A stretch of 41,308 nt of DNA from Candidatus Altimarinota bacterium (GTDB lineage Bacteria; Patescibacteriota; Gracilibacteria; BD1-5; UBA6164). Each line of letters opens with the position of its first letter. The first letter of the stretch is position 1. The position numbers were made by a program, and so were the translations under genes. The notes below the pieces were generated by a model that saw only the letters and a program-made list of their open reading frames with translations, ran no database searches and was not told where the DNA came from. Positions 1-9,662 of the stretch are shown here, one piece after another. The stretch spans positions 1 to 41,308 of the forward strand of contig JAMONT010000037.1 in the NCBI GenBank assembly GCA_027066455.1, given 5' to 3'.

Positions 1-93
1 GTGTCTATTTGCCATCTTTAAATCTAGTTCTATTTTTTCTCAAGGATTAAGTAAATCTCAAGCTATAAGAATTTTTTTAGTTTCTTTTTTCAT
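1..93 (-). CDS. Unknown protein, N-terminus only
   Basis: Only the first 31 codons lie in the window; the gene runs off the left edge. It starts MKKETKKILIAGD and has no recognisable domain. Its ATG lies inside the last codons of the upstream gene (17-base overlap in another frame), so it is probably the third gene of the operon beginning at 1809. Function unknown. The reading depends on TGA = Gly at codon 12. Confidence 0.6.
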
Positions 94-673
94 AATTTAA
101 TTTATTTTTCATATTTAAAATAATATTTTTAATCAGAAGTACTAAACTATCATTTATTTTATTTTTTGTTCAATCTGGTTCTATTAATTTTTTATGTTGT
201 AATTCAAAATATTCAAGTAATTTTTCATAATCTCAATCTATTTTTCTTTTTGGAATATTTCTTAATCTATTTTTATTTTCATTAATAAAAGATATAAACT
301 CTTCCCTATTAGAAAAACTTTTTATTATTATTCATATTTCAGCAAGTGAAAAATATCTTTGTGTTGTTTTAAAAACTTCTATTAAATCTTTTGGATTTTG
401 ATTAGCTATATTTTGTTTTTTTTCTTCTTTATTTTTTAAAAAATCTTTTATTTGTTCTTTATATCCTTTTATAGTATCTTTAAAAAAACGCTCTGTATCT
501 TTTATATTTCATTCTTCTTTGCTTTTTTTTATTTTTTCTTCTATTTCTTCTATTATTTTCATAACTGAATTATTAATTCCAAACTTTATTTTATAAGCCA
601 ATTTTCATATAGATAATCTTAAACTTATTATATCTTCATTTATATCCCCACCCATTATATTTTTTTCTTTCAT
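77..673 (-). CDS. Unknown hydrophilic protein, 198 aa
   Basis: An open frame of 198 codons under code 25, with TGA read as Gly at several points. The protein is Lys/Glu/Ile rich with long predicted helices, including a charged stretch around residues 45-90 that could be coiled coil. It has no signal peptide or clear membrane segment. I recognise no family. It starts 29 bases after the cupin-like gene ends and overlaps the next gene by 17 bases, so the three are probably co-transcribed. Similar Lys/Glu-rich unknown proteins occur at 31086-31925 and 39206-40909; whether they are homologous cannot be judged by eye. Confidence 0.65.
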
Positions 674-702
674 AATTTATTTTATTAAATTTTAATATTT
701 TT

Positions 703-1809
703 TTAATTCTCTAAAAAAACAGAATATATTACTCAATCTTGATTTAATGATTGAATATCAAAGCTTTTATCTACATCTAAAATGATATTATCTCATTGAG
801 ATAAACTATTTCTTCTATTTTCACCTTCAAATTTTCAAATAAAATCTCACTTAACTATATAAAAACAAGATTTTCTATTTTCAGAATCTAATTTTATAGA
901 ACCTTCTATTTCAGAAAAATTAAAAATTTTTATATAATAAGGAACTCATTCTTTTTCAAAAGTAGCTTTATAAACTCATTTTATATTTGTTTCTTTTGGT
1001 TTTCTAATTTCCCCTTTTCAAGGTCTATTATCAATTTCTTCTCATCTATCTAAAAGTGCAGAAGGTAATTTTATAGAAATATTCATTAATGCTTCATCTC
1101 AAGGGTTATATATAGTATGAATAGTATTTGGTGGAAAAATTATAAAATCTCAAAAATTAGCTTCTAAATCATAAGTTTGTCAATTATTTTTATATTGTGC
1201 TATAGATTTTCAGGTATAAAAAGTTATTTCATAATTATTCTCATGAGTATGTTCAGGTTGAGTATATTTAGCAGGAGTTAAAGCTGTTACTATAGAAGGA
1301 GAATCAAGGTCAGAATAAGCTTCAGGATTTATTCAAATATATTCTCTTGGCTCTAAAACTTTTTTGTCTAGCATATCATTATTATTTAAATAATTTTCAT
1401 TTTTATGTCAATGCTTTTTAACTATTCAACTTGTATTTGGTAATATTTGTCTTGCAAAATTTTCAAGTAAAATATTTTTTAATAATTGTTTTATTTGTTT
1501 ATAATCTTCTTCTTTAAAAATATCTTTTTTATCCTCAAGTAAAAATATTAATTTTTGAGCTTGATTTCTTCTAGTTTTTAGATTTACAAAAGAATTCATA
1601 TCTTCCCTAAAACTCATTTCTCTTAATTTTATAGTTCAATCTATTATTTTTTTCTTATTCATACTTTCTACATTATCTAATATACTTAATAAACTATTAC
1701 AAAAACCCTTTATAAAATTTATCTCCCCCCCCCTTTGATTTTTTAATACTTCTGTATTACACTGAATATATTCTTTTATTCAATCTTGTTGCATTTTAGT
1801 ATTTTTCAT
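703..1809 (-). CDS. Cupin-like protein, 368 aa, with G9 tract
   Basis: The centre carries a cupin-type pattern. An H-x-H pair (PEHTHENNYE) is followed about 35 residues later by GDFIIFPPNTIH, matching cupin motif 1 (HxH..E) and motif 2 (PxxxxH..N). These are usually metal ligands in a small beta-barrel. A second, weaker barrel-like stretch near the C-terminus (GDFIGKFEG...LSQGDNI) suggests a double cupin, but its metal ligands are not obvious. The N-terminal 150 residues are helical and unknown. The substrate cannot be inferred; sugar or small-ligand binding is usual for the family. Codons 25-29 contain nine consecutive G, extraordinary in this genome and able to switch the frame by slippage. 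It is first in a three-gene operon. Confidence 0.7.
1725..1733 (-). repeat. G9 homopolymer inside coding sequence
   Basis: Nine C on the + strand, which are nine G in the cupin-like mRNA, at codons 25-29. I saw no other G or C run this long in the window. A gain or loss of one base would end translation soon after and leave a short peptide, unless translation restarts at the internal ATG at 1617. It has the form of a contingency locus, but one sequence cannot show variation. Confidence 0.6.
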
Positions 1810-1877
1810 ATTATTATATTTATTGAAATTATTATATTTTAATTATATTATATATTTAAAATATAATCAATATTTTT

Positions 1878-4250
1878 TTACCTCAACTCTCCACCTTTTT
1901 TTTCTACTTTTTTTATAATATTTTCTATTAATTCATTTTTTATTTTATCATCTAAAGTTTGGTCTAAAGAATTTATAAAAATTTTGAAGCTTAAACTTCT
2001 TTTTTGTGGAATTTTTTCTTCATTTTCATAAATATCAAAAAGTTCAACTCTATCAATTATTTTTTTATCAGTATTTGAAATTGCTTGTTTTATATCAGCT
2101 CATTTCACTTTTTTATCAACAAGAAAAGATAAATCAAAATTATTTTCTTGATAAATACTTATTTCTTTTGCTTTTATTATTTTATAAACAGCTCATAATA
2201 TTTTATCAATATTTATTTCAAAAAAACCAATTCTATTTTCAATATCAAATCTTTTTGCAATTGTAGGGTGAATTTCTCATACAATTCAAACTTCTTTTCA
2301 TCTAACAAGAATTTTTGCAACTCTCCCAGAATGTGCATATTCTGGAATTTTTTCTAAAATATTAAAAGAAAAATTATCAACTCAGATAAAATTAAAAAAA
2401 TCTGAAATTATATTTTGAATATCAAAATAAACTAAATTTTTATTTTTAACTATTACTCAAGCTAAAGAATAATTCTCATTCATAGCTCCTTCTCCCTGTA
2501 AGGGAGAGGGTTGGGGTGAGGGTGAGGTTTTAAAAACTTTTTCAAATTCAAAAGTTTTTAAGTCAGAAAAGTTTTTAATATTTTCTCCAATTCCTGCAAT
2601 TATATTAGGAATTAAAGAATTTCTTAAATGACTAGAATCAAGACTTAAATAATTTTTTAAAGAAACACATTCTTTCAAATCTAAATTTAATTTTTTATAT
2701 AATTCTTCTCAAACAAATGAATAATTATAAGTATCAAAAAATCATTTTGAAACAAAAAAATTTCTAGCATCATTTTTTAAATTATAAATATTATCTTGAA
2801 TAACAGCTCCAGAATTCACTTTTGGAACACTTGATTCTATATTATCATAACCATCAATTCTAGCTATTTCTTCAGCAATATCAGCTTTATAATTCAAATC
2901 TTTTCTCCAAAAAGGTATTTTTAATTTTTTTCATACTAATTCTAATCAAAGTTTTTTTAAAATTTCTAAAACATAATCATTTTCATATTTTTTTCCTATT
3001 AAATTATTTATAAATTCTAAATCATAATCTACAAAAATTTCTTTTTGCTTAACTTCATAAGAATCTCAAAAAGCTTCTATTTTTAAATTTTTATTATATT
3101 CTTTTAATTTTTTAAATATCAAACTCATTCCATTATAAGCCATTTCTGCTAATAATCATTTTTCAAAAATATTTAAACTATCTGTTCTAACTCAATGTTT
3201 TTTTCCTGTTTTTCTAAGAATTGCTTGATCAAAATTAGCTGATTCAATTATAATATTTTTTGTATTTTCTGAAATACAACTATTTTTTCCACCAATTATT
3301 CAGGCTAAAGCTAATATTTTTTCAGAATCACTTACAACTATATCTTCACTTGTTAATTTATATTCTTTATCATCTAAGCCAATAAAATTTTCTCAAGATT
3401 TAGCAAATCTAAGAGTTATATTTCAATTAATTTTATCAGCATCAAAAATATGAGTTGGTTGTCAATAATAATATAAACTATAATTTGATAAATCTACCAA
3501 AAATCCTTTAGATTCTACATAATTAGCACTTAAAATATCTAAAATTTCTTCATCAGTATTTTCAGAATTTTTTACTCCAGAAATTTTTAAAGCCATATAT
3601 CTAGCTACTTTTTCAGGAATTTCATTATTTATTTCCAATTTTTTAGCTGTTAAAAATTCAGTTTCAGATAAATATTTTTCTAAAAAATCTTTTTTATAAA
3701 TTGTAGAAATTTCCCTTTTAATTCAAATATGTGAAAATAAATCTGGTCTATGATTAATTGCTTTATTGTCAATTTCTAAAACAATGGAATCTTTTTTTAA
3801 ATAATCCATTAAATTTTGTCCATTTTTTGCATCACAAGCCAATTCCATAATAGTGGCTTGTCTTTCAGAAACAAGTCATAATTCGTCCTCACTACAAATC
3901 ATTCATTCACTAGTTTCTCATCTAATTTTTGATTTTTTAATTTCAAAATTTCAAGGTAAAATTGTTCAAACTAAAGCAACAGGAACTTTTAAACCAGTTT
4001 TTATATTTGGGGCTCAGCAAACTATAGGATATTTTTGTCAATTAACATCAACAATTGTACAATTAAGTCTTTCACTTTCTGGGTGTTTTTCACATTTTAC
4101 AACTTCTCAAACCAAAACATTTTTTAAAAAATCTGATTCATAAATTATTTCTTCAACTTCAGCTGTATGGGAAATTAATTTTTTTGCAACTTCATTTTCA
4201 TCTCAAATAAAATCAAGAGTTTTTTTCAAATTATTAAAGGAAATTTTCAT
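1878..4250 (-). CDS. pheT: Phenylalanyl-tRNA synthetase beta subunit
   Basis: A 790-residue PheT, close to the usual length. The N-terminal EMAP-II-like tRNA-binding domain is clear ([19 protein letters not shown], then the PIVCGAPNIK region). The B3/B4 editing region follows ([29 protein letters not shown]), then the B5 region ([25 protein letters not shown]) and a C-terminal FDX-ACB anticodon-binding domain ending KKGGELR. It pairs with PheS to charge tRNA-Phe; pheS is not in the window. Residues about 574-589 ([14 protein letters not shown]) are not PheT sequence. They encode a GC-rich palindromic repeat inserted in frame, apparently in a surface loop of the core domain. The start ATG at 4250 fits the family N-terminus. 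Confidence 0.97.
2484..2527 (-). repeat. GC-rich palindromic repeat R1, inside pheT
   Basis: A GC-rich island in AT-rich coding sequence. Two arms (TCTCCCT and AGGGAGA) form a hairpin, followed on the + strand by a G-rich tail (GGGTTGGGGTGAGG). It is read through in frame as [14 protein letters not shown]. It belongs to the nine-member family R1-R9. Confidence 0.85.
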
Positions 4251-4300
4251 ATATTTTTTGTTAAAATTTAATAATGTTTTAAATATATAAAAAAACTCAT

Positions 4301-4355
4301 AAAAATCAAGTTATTTAGTCTTAAAAAAAAATTCTAATAAAAAAACTTGATTTTT
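4301..4355. repeat. Inverted repeat in pheT/rpmF divergent spacer
   Basis: Arms AAAAATCAAGTT (4301-4312) and AACTTGATTTTT (4344-4355) are perfect 12-base complements around a 31-base AT-rich loop. The spacer separates divergent pheT and rpmF, so a terminator would be unusual here. It may fold in either leader transcript. Role unknown. Confidence 0.5.
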
Positions 4356-4413
4356 CTAAAAAAAAACTTAAACTCTCACTTGAATTTAATTTACATATAA
4401 TAATAAAAGGAAA

Positions 4414-4626
4414 ATGACATTTGCTCCAAGGAAAAAAACTTCTAAAAGTAGAAGTAAAAAAAGAACTAGTAACTGGATTAATTTAACAGCAAAAAAATTA
4501 CAAGCTAGAGTTGTTTTGAATGCTGAAAAAAATGGTTTAGCTCATTTTGTTGCCACTGATGGTACATATAAAGGTAAAAAAGTTTTAAAAATTAAAGTTA
4601 AAACTAAATCTACTACTAGAATATAA
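4414..4626 (+). CDS. rpmF: Ribosomal protein bL32
   Basis: 70 residues. The N-terminus PRKKTSKSRSKKRTSN matches the basic signature of bL32 (APKxKTSKSR..RR), and the C-terminal YKGKKVL matches the family's YYKGREV. In most bacteria a zinc knuckle of four Cys lies between these; here there is no Cys at all, so this is a zinc-free form. A GG lies only three bases before the ATG, too close for a normal ribosome binding site. A TATAAT box stands at 4396-4401 but I see no matching -35. It heads the run nusB, rnc, yggT, ftsW, although a hairpin at 4662-4692 separates it from nusB. Confidence 0.85.
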   Translation: MTFAPRKKTSKSRSKKRTSNWINLTAKKLQARVVLNAEKNGLAHFVATDGTYKGKKVLKIKVKTKSTTRI

Positions 4627-4661
4627 AAATTTTTTATTTGAGAAAATAAATAAAAATTATT

Positions 4662-4692
4662 AGGCTGTTTATTTTTAATAAGTAAACAGCCT
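4662..4692 (+). terminator. Hairpin after rpmF
   Basis: A 10-base perfect stem, AGGCTGTTTA / TAAACAGCCT, with an 11-base loop. The tail that follows is only partly T-rich (GTTATTTGTT). It probably acts as a terminator or attenuator between rpmF and nusB. Confidence 0.6.
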
Positions 4693-4716
4693 GTTATTTG
4701 TTAAAAAATTAAAATA

Positions 4717-5190
4717 ATGAAACTTTATAGGAAAAAAACTAGAAAAATAATTTATCAACTACTTTTTTCTAAAACTTTTTGAACTGAAAAAGATATAATT
4801 CGGGATACTTTTTTTTCTGGAGATTTTTCTTCAAATGTAGATGTAGAATTTTTGAAAACAATTTATAGTTTAGCTTTAGAAAATGAAAAAGTATTAATTT
4901 TTTTAATAGAAAAATATGCTCCAAAATTTAATATAGAGAAAATGCCTTTACATTCAACTTTACCAATTTTTATTTCAATAGTAGAAATGTTTTTTTTGGA
5001 AGAAGAAATGCCAGCTAAAGTAAGTATAAATGAAGCTATTGAAATTTCTAAAATTTTTGGTGATGATTCTAGTAAAAAAATAGTTAATTGAGTTTTGAAC
5101 AAAATTTTTATTGATTCTGAGAATATTAAAAAAGATATAGAAAGTAAAGAATTTTTAGATTCAATTCCTGAAAAAAGTATTTTTAAATAA
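4717..5190 (+). CDS. nusB: Transcription antitermination factor NusB
   Basis: 157 residues, the normal NusB size, starting KLYRKKTRKIIYQLLFS, which matches the family opening R..aR..alq.Lf. The C-terminal half has the conserved helix in which VSINEAIEISKIFGDDSSKKIVNGVLN aligns with the NusB pattern vaInEaVelAK.fg...s..fvNGvLd. The Gly in VNG is TGA. NusB binds boxA RNA with S10 in rRNA antitermination. It lies 27 bases upstream of rnc, a sensible pairing because both act on rRNA transcripts. The family can be called with good confidence from the C-terminal motif. Confidence 0.88.
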
Positions 5191-5217
5191 AAAAATAGTT
5201 TTCTAAAAATAAAAAAT

Positions 5218-5949
5218 ATGATAGTTACAAAAGCAATTAAAAATGAAATTTATATAGAAAAATTTTCTAAACTTTTGAATTCTTTAGATATAAAATTTAA
5301 TAATATAGAAGATTATATTTTGGCTTTTATTCACAGATCTATTGTAAATGAAAGACCAGATTTTGCACCAAAACACAATGAAAGAATAGAATTTCTTTGA
5401 GATGCTGTTTTGGAATTAATAATTACTGAAAAATTATATTTGGATTTTTCAGAAAAACCTGAATGAGAATTAACTGATATTAGAAGTTCTTTGGTTAGAT
5501 GAAGAAATTTGGCAAAAATTTCAAAACAATTGAATTTTCAAGAATATTTAATTTTATGAAAATGAGAACAACTTTCAGGTTGAAAAGAAAAAGAATATAT
5601 TTTAGCTAATGTATTTGAAGCCTTTTTGTGAGCTTTATATTTGGATTTATGATATGAAAAATCTAAAGAAATAATTTTTAAATATGTTTATTCTACTCTT
5701 GAAAATATTATAGAAGAAAAATTGATAAAAGACTATAAATCATTAATTCAAGAATATGCTCAAAGTGACTTTTTAATAACTCCTAGATATGAAGTTTTAG
5801 ATCATATTTGACCAGATCATGATAAAAAATATGTTTCTTGAATCTTTTTGGAAGACAAAAAAATATGAGAATGAGAAGGTTCTAGTAAGAAAAAATCTCA
5901 AGAAAAAGCAGCAGAAAATGCATACAAAAAAATATTTCCTAAAATTTAA
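5218..5949 (+). CDS. rnc: Ribonuclease III
   Basis: 243 residues. The catalytic signature NERIEFLGDAVLE (Gly61 is TGA) is complete, with the second acidic cluster in NVFEAFLGALYLD. A dsRNA-binding domain follows (about residues 165-243), ending GSSKKKSQEKAAENAYKKI. It cleaves double-stranded RNA, including rRNA precursors. This gene is one of the best proofs of TGA = Gly, because under the standard code it stops at residue 60 in the middle of the active-site motif. It lies between nusB and yggT with short spacers and is probably co-transcribed with them. Confidence 0.97.
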
Positions 5950-5951
5950 AA

Positions 5952-6209
5952 ATGGTAACTTTAATAACTACAATATTAATTTTTTTTAAAATTTTTTACT
6001 GGTTAATAATAATAGATATAATTTTATCTTGGATTAGTTTAATTTCTCCAAATATTAGACCAAAGTTTTTGGCTGATTTAATTGACCCAATTTATTCAGT
6101 TATAAAAAAATATATTCCTACAACTATTTGAGGTTTAGATTTTACACCAATAATTATACTTTTAGTTATAAGTTTTATTATTCATAATATAAGTAATATA
6201 ACTATTTAA
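5952..6209 (+). CDS. YggT family membrane protein
   Basis: 85 residues with two hydrophobic segments (about 3-24 and 66-83), separated by the YggT-like turn in which ISPNIRPKFLADLIDPIYSVIKKYIP resembles the family pattern of P..l..l..lt.P.l.piR..iP. YggT proteins are small integral membrane proteins linked to cell division, shape or osmotic tolerance, with no known reaction. The ATG follows the rnc stop by two bases, and ftsW starts 12 bases after this gene, so translation is probably coupled along the operon. Confidence 0.8.
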
Positions 6210-6221
6210 AAAAAATAAAAA

Positions 6222-7478
6222 ATGAAACAAATAGATTATAAGTTATTTTTTACAATATTTGCACTAATTATTTTTGGTTCTATTACTATAAGCTCAGTTT
6301 CTGTTTATCCATCACATAATGTTACACAAAAAATGGTTGATAGATGAGAAATAGAACAAGCTTATAATTATTTTTATGTTATAAAAAATATTATTCACGT
6401 AATTATTTGATTAACTATTATATGAATTTTTTCGAAAATACATTACAAAATTTATGAGAAAAATTTCAAATATATTTTTATTTTAGCATATGGTTTATTG
6501 TTAGCTGTTTTTATTCCTTGAATTTGAGTAGAAATAAAATGAGCAACTTGATGGATTGATTTAAAATTTTTACCTTTTTTTATTCAACCAACAGAATTTA
6601 TGAAAATTGCTTTAATTGTATTTTTAGCAGCATTTTTCAAAATATACCAGAAAAAATTAAAAAGTTTTAAATATTGATTTTTAGCATTTTTAGGAATTAT
6701 TTTTGTTGCTATTTTACCTATTTGAATGCAACCAGATTTTTGAACAATACTTGTCCTTTTCCCTATTTCTGTAATAATGTTTTTTTTAGCTTGAGCTAAT
6801 TTAAAACATTTATGAATTACTTTTTTGATATGATTATTTATAATTTTTTGAGTTTATTTCTCTGGAAAATATGACAAAGAAAATCCTGAAACTAGAAATA
6901 AACTTAGTTATATTACAGAAAGATTTGATATTTTCTTGCAAGATAATAAACTTTTATTTGACAAATGACAAATTACAAAAGATAATAATTATCAAATAAA
7001 ACAAGCTTTAGTTACAGTTTGAAGTTGATGATTTTGATGAGTAGGTTTCGGAAATTCTATACAAAAATTTTGATATTTACCAGAAGTTCAATGAGATTTT
7101 ATTTTCTCTGTAATTGTTGAAGAATTAGGTTTTATGTGAGCATTTGTTTTATTAAATATTTTTTTATATATTTGATATAGATGATTTTTAATCTGATTTT
7201 TGACCAAAGATATTTTTGCAAAATTAACAGCATATTGAATAACAAGTTGGATTTTGTTACAAGCTTTTATTAATATTTGAGTAAATTTGAATATTCTCCC
7301 ACTGACCTGAATAACCTTGCCTTTTATAAGTTATTGAGGTTCTAGCTTACTTGCTCTTAGTATTTGAGTCTGAATTCTTTTAAATATTTCAAGATGAGTT
7401 GATTTTTCTCAATCTATTTTTGATTCAAATCATAGAAAAACTATAAGAAAATCCAAACTAAGAACTAGAAGTTTATAA
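6222..7478 (+). CDS. ftsW: FtsW/RodA peptidoglycan glycosyltransferase
   Basis: 418 residues with about ten membrane segments. SEDS-family hallmarks are present: GATGWIDL near residue 105, QPTEFMKI, the loop VTVGSGGFGGVGFGNSIQ (five of its glycines are TGA), QGDFIFSVIVEELGF, and LPFISYGGSSLL near the C-terminus. SEDS proteins polymerise lipid II into glycan strands together with a class B penicillin-binding protein; such a partner lies at 33140-35467. The glycine-rich loop and the SYGGSS motif favour FtsW over RodA, but the two cannot be separated with certainty here. Confidence 0.92.
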
Positions 7479-7510
7479 TATTTTTGAAATAAAATAATTT
7501 TTTTTAAAAA

Positions 7511-8344
7511 ATGAAAAATATAAAAAAACAAAATAAAATAAGAAAAATTATAATTATTATTTTTATAATCTTTTCTCTTGTTTTTATAACTTTTTTTATA
7601 CAAAATAAAAACTCAAAAGAAAATTTTTTAGCCAAAAAAATAATAATAACTAAAGAAAAGTTTTTAAAAAATCCTGAAAAAATCTCAAAAATAATTATAA
7701 ATAAAAATGCTGAAAAAATAGTAAAAATTATTTCAAAAAAAAAATTTACTATCTATAAAAATAATGATTATTTTCAAACTCCTATAGAAAATTATATAAT
7801 AAATAATAAAATAATTAATTGATTTTTTATAACAAATAATTGAATTATTTTGACAAATAAACATATTTTAGAAGAAGAAAATATTCAATATATTTGAATT
7901 ACAAATGATAAAAAAAAATATAAATTAAAACTTTTATGGTTTTCAAAAAATGAAGATTTAGCTATTTTCAAAATTTCAAATATAAAAAATAATTTTTTTT
8001 CTGAAAAAGTAGAATTTGTAGAAAATAATAAAAAAATTAAAAATAATGATTTTATTTTTAGCTTAAATTCAAATAAAAAAATTTTTAGCTGAAAAATAAT
8101 AAATAAAAATTCTACTCAAGAAATAATAGATAATTTTTATGAAAAAAATATTATAAAAAATCTTTTAGAAACTAATTTAAAAAATAATTTATGAGATAGT
8201 GGTTCTCCTGTTTTTAATCTAAATCAAAAAGTTATTTGAATAAATTCTTTTATAAAAAATAATAAAACTTATTCTATTTATTTAGATGATGAGAAGATAA
8301 GGAAAATTTTAAAAGCCCTCTCTCTTGAATTCTCTCTCCCTTAA
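7511..8344 (+). CDS. Trypsin-like serine protease, membrane-anchored
   Basis: 277 residues. One hydrophobic segment at about residues 12-31 would anchor the protein with its domain outside. The chymotrypsin-fold catalytic triad is visible: His118 (TNKHIL), Asp149 (EDLAIFKI) and Ser230 (GDSGSP, whose first Gly is TGA). This resembles the protease domain of HtrA/DegP-type enzymes, but there is no PDZ domain. The last nine residues (ALSLEFSLP) and the stop codon's context come from palindromic repeat R2, so the original C-terminus appears to have been replaced or trimmed by the repeat. It lies 32 bases after ftsW. Surface quality control is a plausible but unproven role. Confidence 0.85.
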
Positions 8345-8363
8345 AGGGGAGAAAGAGGCTACA
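8315..8363 (+). repeat. GC-rich palindromic repeat R2, at protease 3' end
   Basis: Starts CCCTCTCTCTTGAATTCTC and continues through a hairpin (CTCCCTTAAAGGGGAG) to GAGGCTACA. It supplies the last protease codons and the spacer before the MetX-like gene. R2, R5 and R6 are nearly identical in their first half. Confidence 0.85.
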
Positions 8364-8390
8364 AAAATAAAATAAATAATTTTAAAAAAA

Positions 8391-9653
8391 ATGAATAAAA
8401 AAGATTTAGTAAATAATAGTTGTATAAAAAACTTTTTAGAAAAAAATAATGATATTGGAAATATTAATTGATTTATTAGAATATGAGATTTTGACTTGAA
8501 TAAAGGAGAAAATGAAAAAGTAATAAAAGATGCTAAAGTTTGATTTAGTATTTATTGAATTAATTCTTTAGAGGAGCTAAAAAATTCTAAAAAAAATATT
8601 ATTATTGTTATTCCTGCTTTAACTTGAAATGCAAAAATTTTTTCACAAACCTCTACTCAATGAGATGGTTGGGCAAATACTTATTGAAAAAAATGAAATA
8701 TTTTAGACCCAAATAAAAATATAATTATTGGTTTGGATTATTTTGGAGGACCTTATGATAGTTCTTGTCCAGATAAACATAATCTTGATTTTTTTCCAGT
8801 TTTTGCCATAAAACAAGTTGAAGCTTGGAAAAAAGCTATAAAAATATTATGAGTAGAAAAAGTTTTTGCTCTTTTTTGAGGTTCCAATTGATGATGACAT
8901 ATTCATAATTGGCTTTTTGATACAGAATTTTTTCCTGAATATTTGATTTCTATAGCTTGACCAATTGCTCCAACTAATGAAGCAAAAGAATTTTTTAGTT
9001 TGCAAACTGATTTTATAAAAAATAAAGAAAATGTTTCTGAAAGACTTGAAAAAAATTTGGAAAAATTTTTATGAATTTCAAAACTTTATGATTTTTTAGT
9101 TTCAAAAACTTTTGAAGAAATAAAAAATTGTGTAGAAAATTGGGAAAATAAAAAAACCATAAAAATAACTAGACAAATATGATTTTTAAAATTTCTAAAT
9201 CCAACTTTTTTTGATAAATTTTATTTTGATAAAAATTGAAAAAAATTAAATGAAAAACAAGCAGAAAAAAATATGATGAATTATTTTGAAAATGAAGGAA
9301 AAAAATTTGAAAAAAGATTTTCTCTTTCAAGTTTAGCATTACTTTCAGAAAGTATTGCTTTAGCTGAAAGAATAAGTCCAGAAGAATACACAAAAAAAAT
9401 AAAACAATCTAGTGTAAATTTACTAATACTTTCAATAGAAGATGATAATTTATTTAAAACAAAACCGATGCAAAATTATTTTGAAGAAATAAAAAAAATA
9501 AGAAAAGAAAAATGATGTAGTTGACAAACTAATATTATTATGTTAAAATCTAATGAAAATACAAAAATAGCATGACATGATGCATTTTTATGGCCAGAAG
9601 AAATGCAAAAAATTAGTGATTTAATAATGGTAAAATTAAAAAATATTTTTTAA
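8391..9653 (+). CDS. MetX-like alpha/beta hydrolase acyltransferase
   Basis: 420 residues with the homoserine O-acetyltransferase layout: IVIPALTGNAK (cf. PALTGdaH), NIIIGLDYFGGPYDSSCP (cf. GSTGP), and the nucleophile elbow FGGSNGGG with Ser165. The later triad parts are Asp352 (EDDNLF) and His396 (GHDAFL). MetX enzymes acylate homoserine or serine using acetyl- or succinyl-CoA. Here the elbow GGSMGG of canonical MetX is GGSNGG, and a region of about 120 residues before the Asp is Lys/Glu rich. No other methionine or cysteine synthesis gene is nearby. A related acyltransferase or hydrolase activity is therefore as likely as methionine synthesis. Confidence 0.8.
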
Positions 9654-9662
9654 AAAATTTTT

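Noticed and set aside
3853-4143. 96-codon frame on the + strand
   Set aside because: It overlaps the tRNA-binding domain of pheT on the other strand; shadow frame.
4250-4301. Leader peptide controlling pheT (MSFFIYLKHY on the minus strand before the ATG)
   Set aside because: It has two Phe codons, but in such AT-rich DNA TTT pairs are expected by chance. The nearby inverted repeat lies upstream rather than downstream of it, so attenuation cannot be supported.
8315-8363. Repeats R2, R5, R6 as ordinary transcription terminators
   Set aside because: They are hairpins after genes but lack a T-run after the stem, and their close relatives lie inside coding sequence, so termination is not their defining role.
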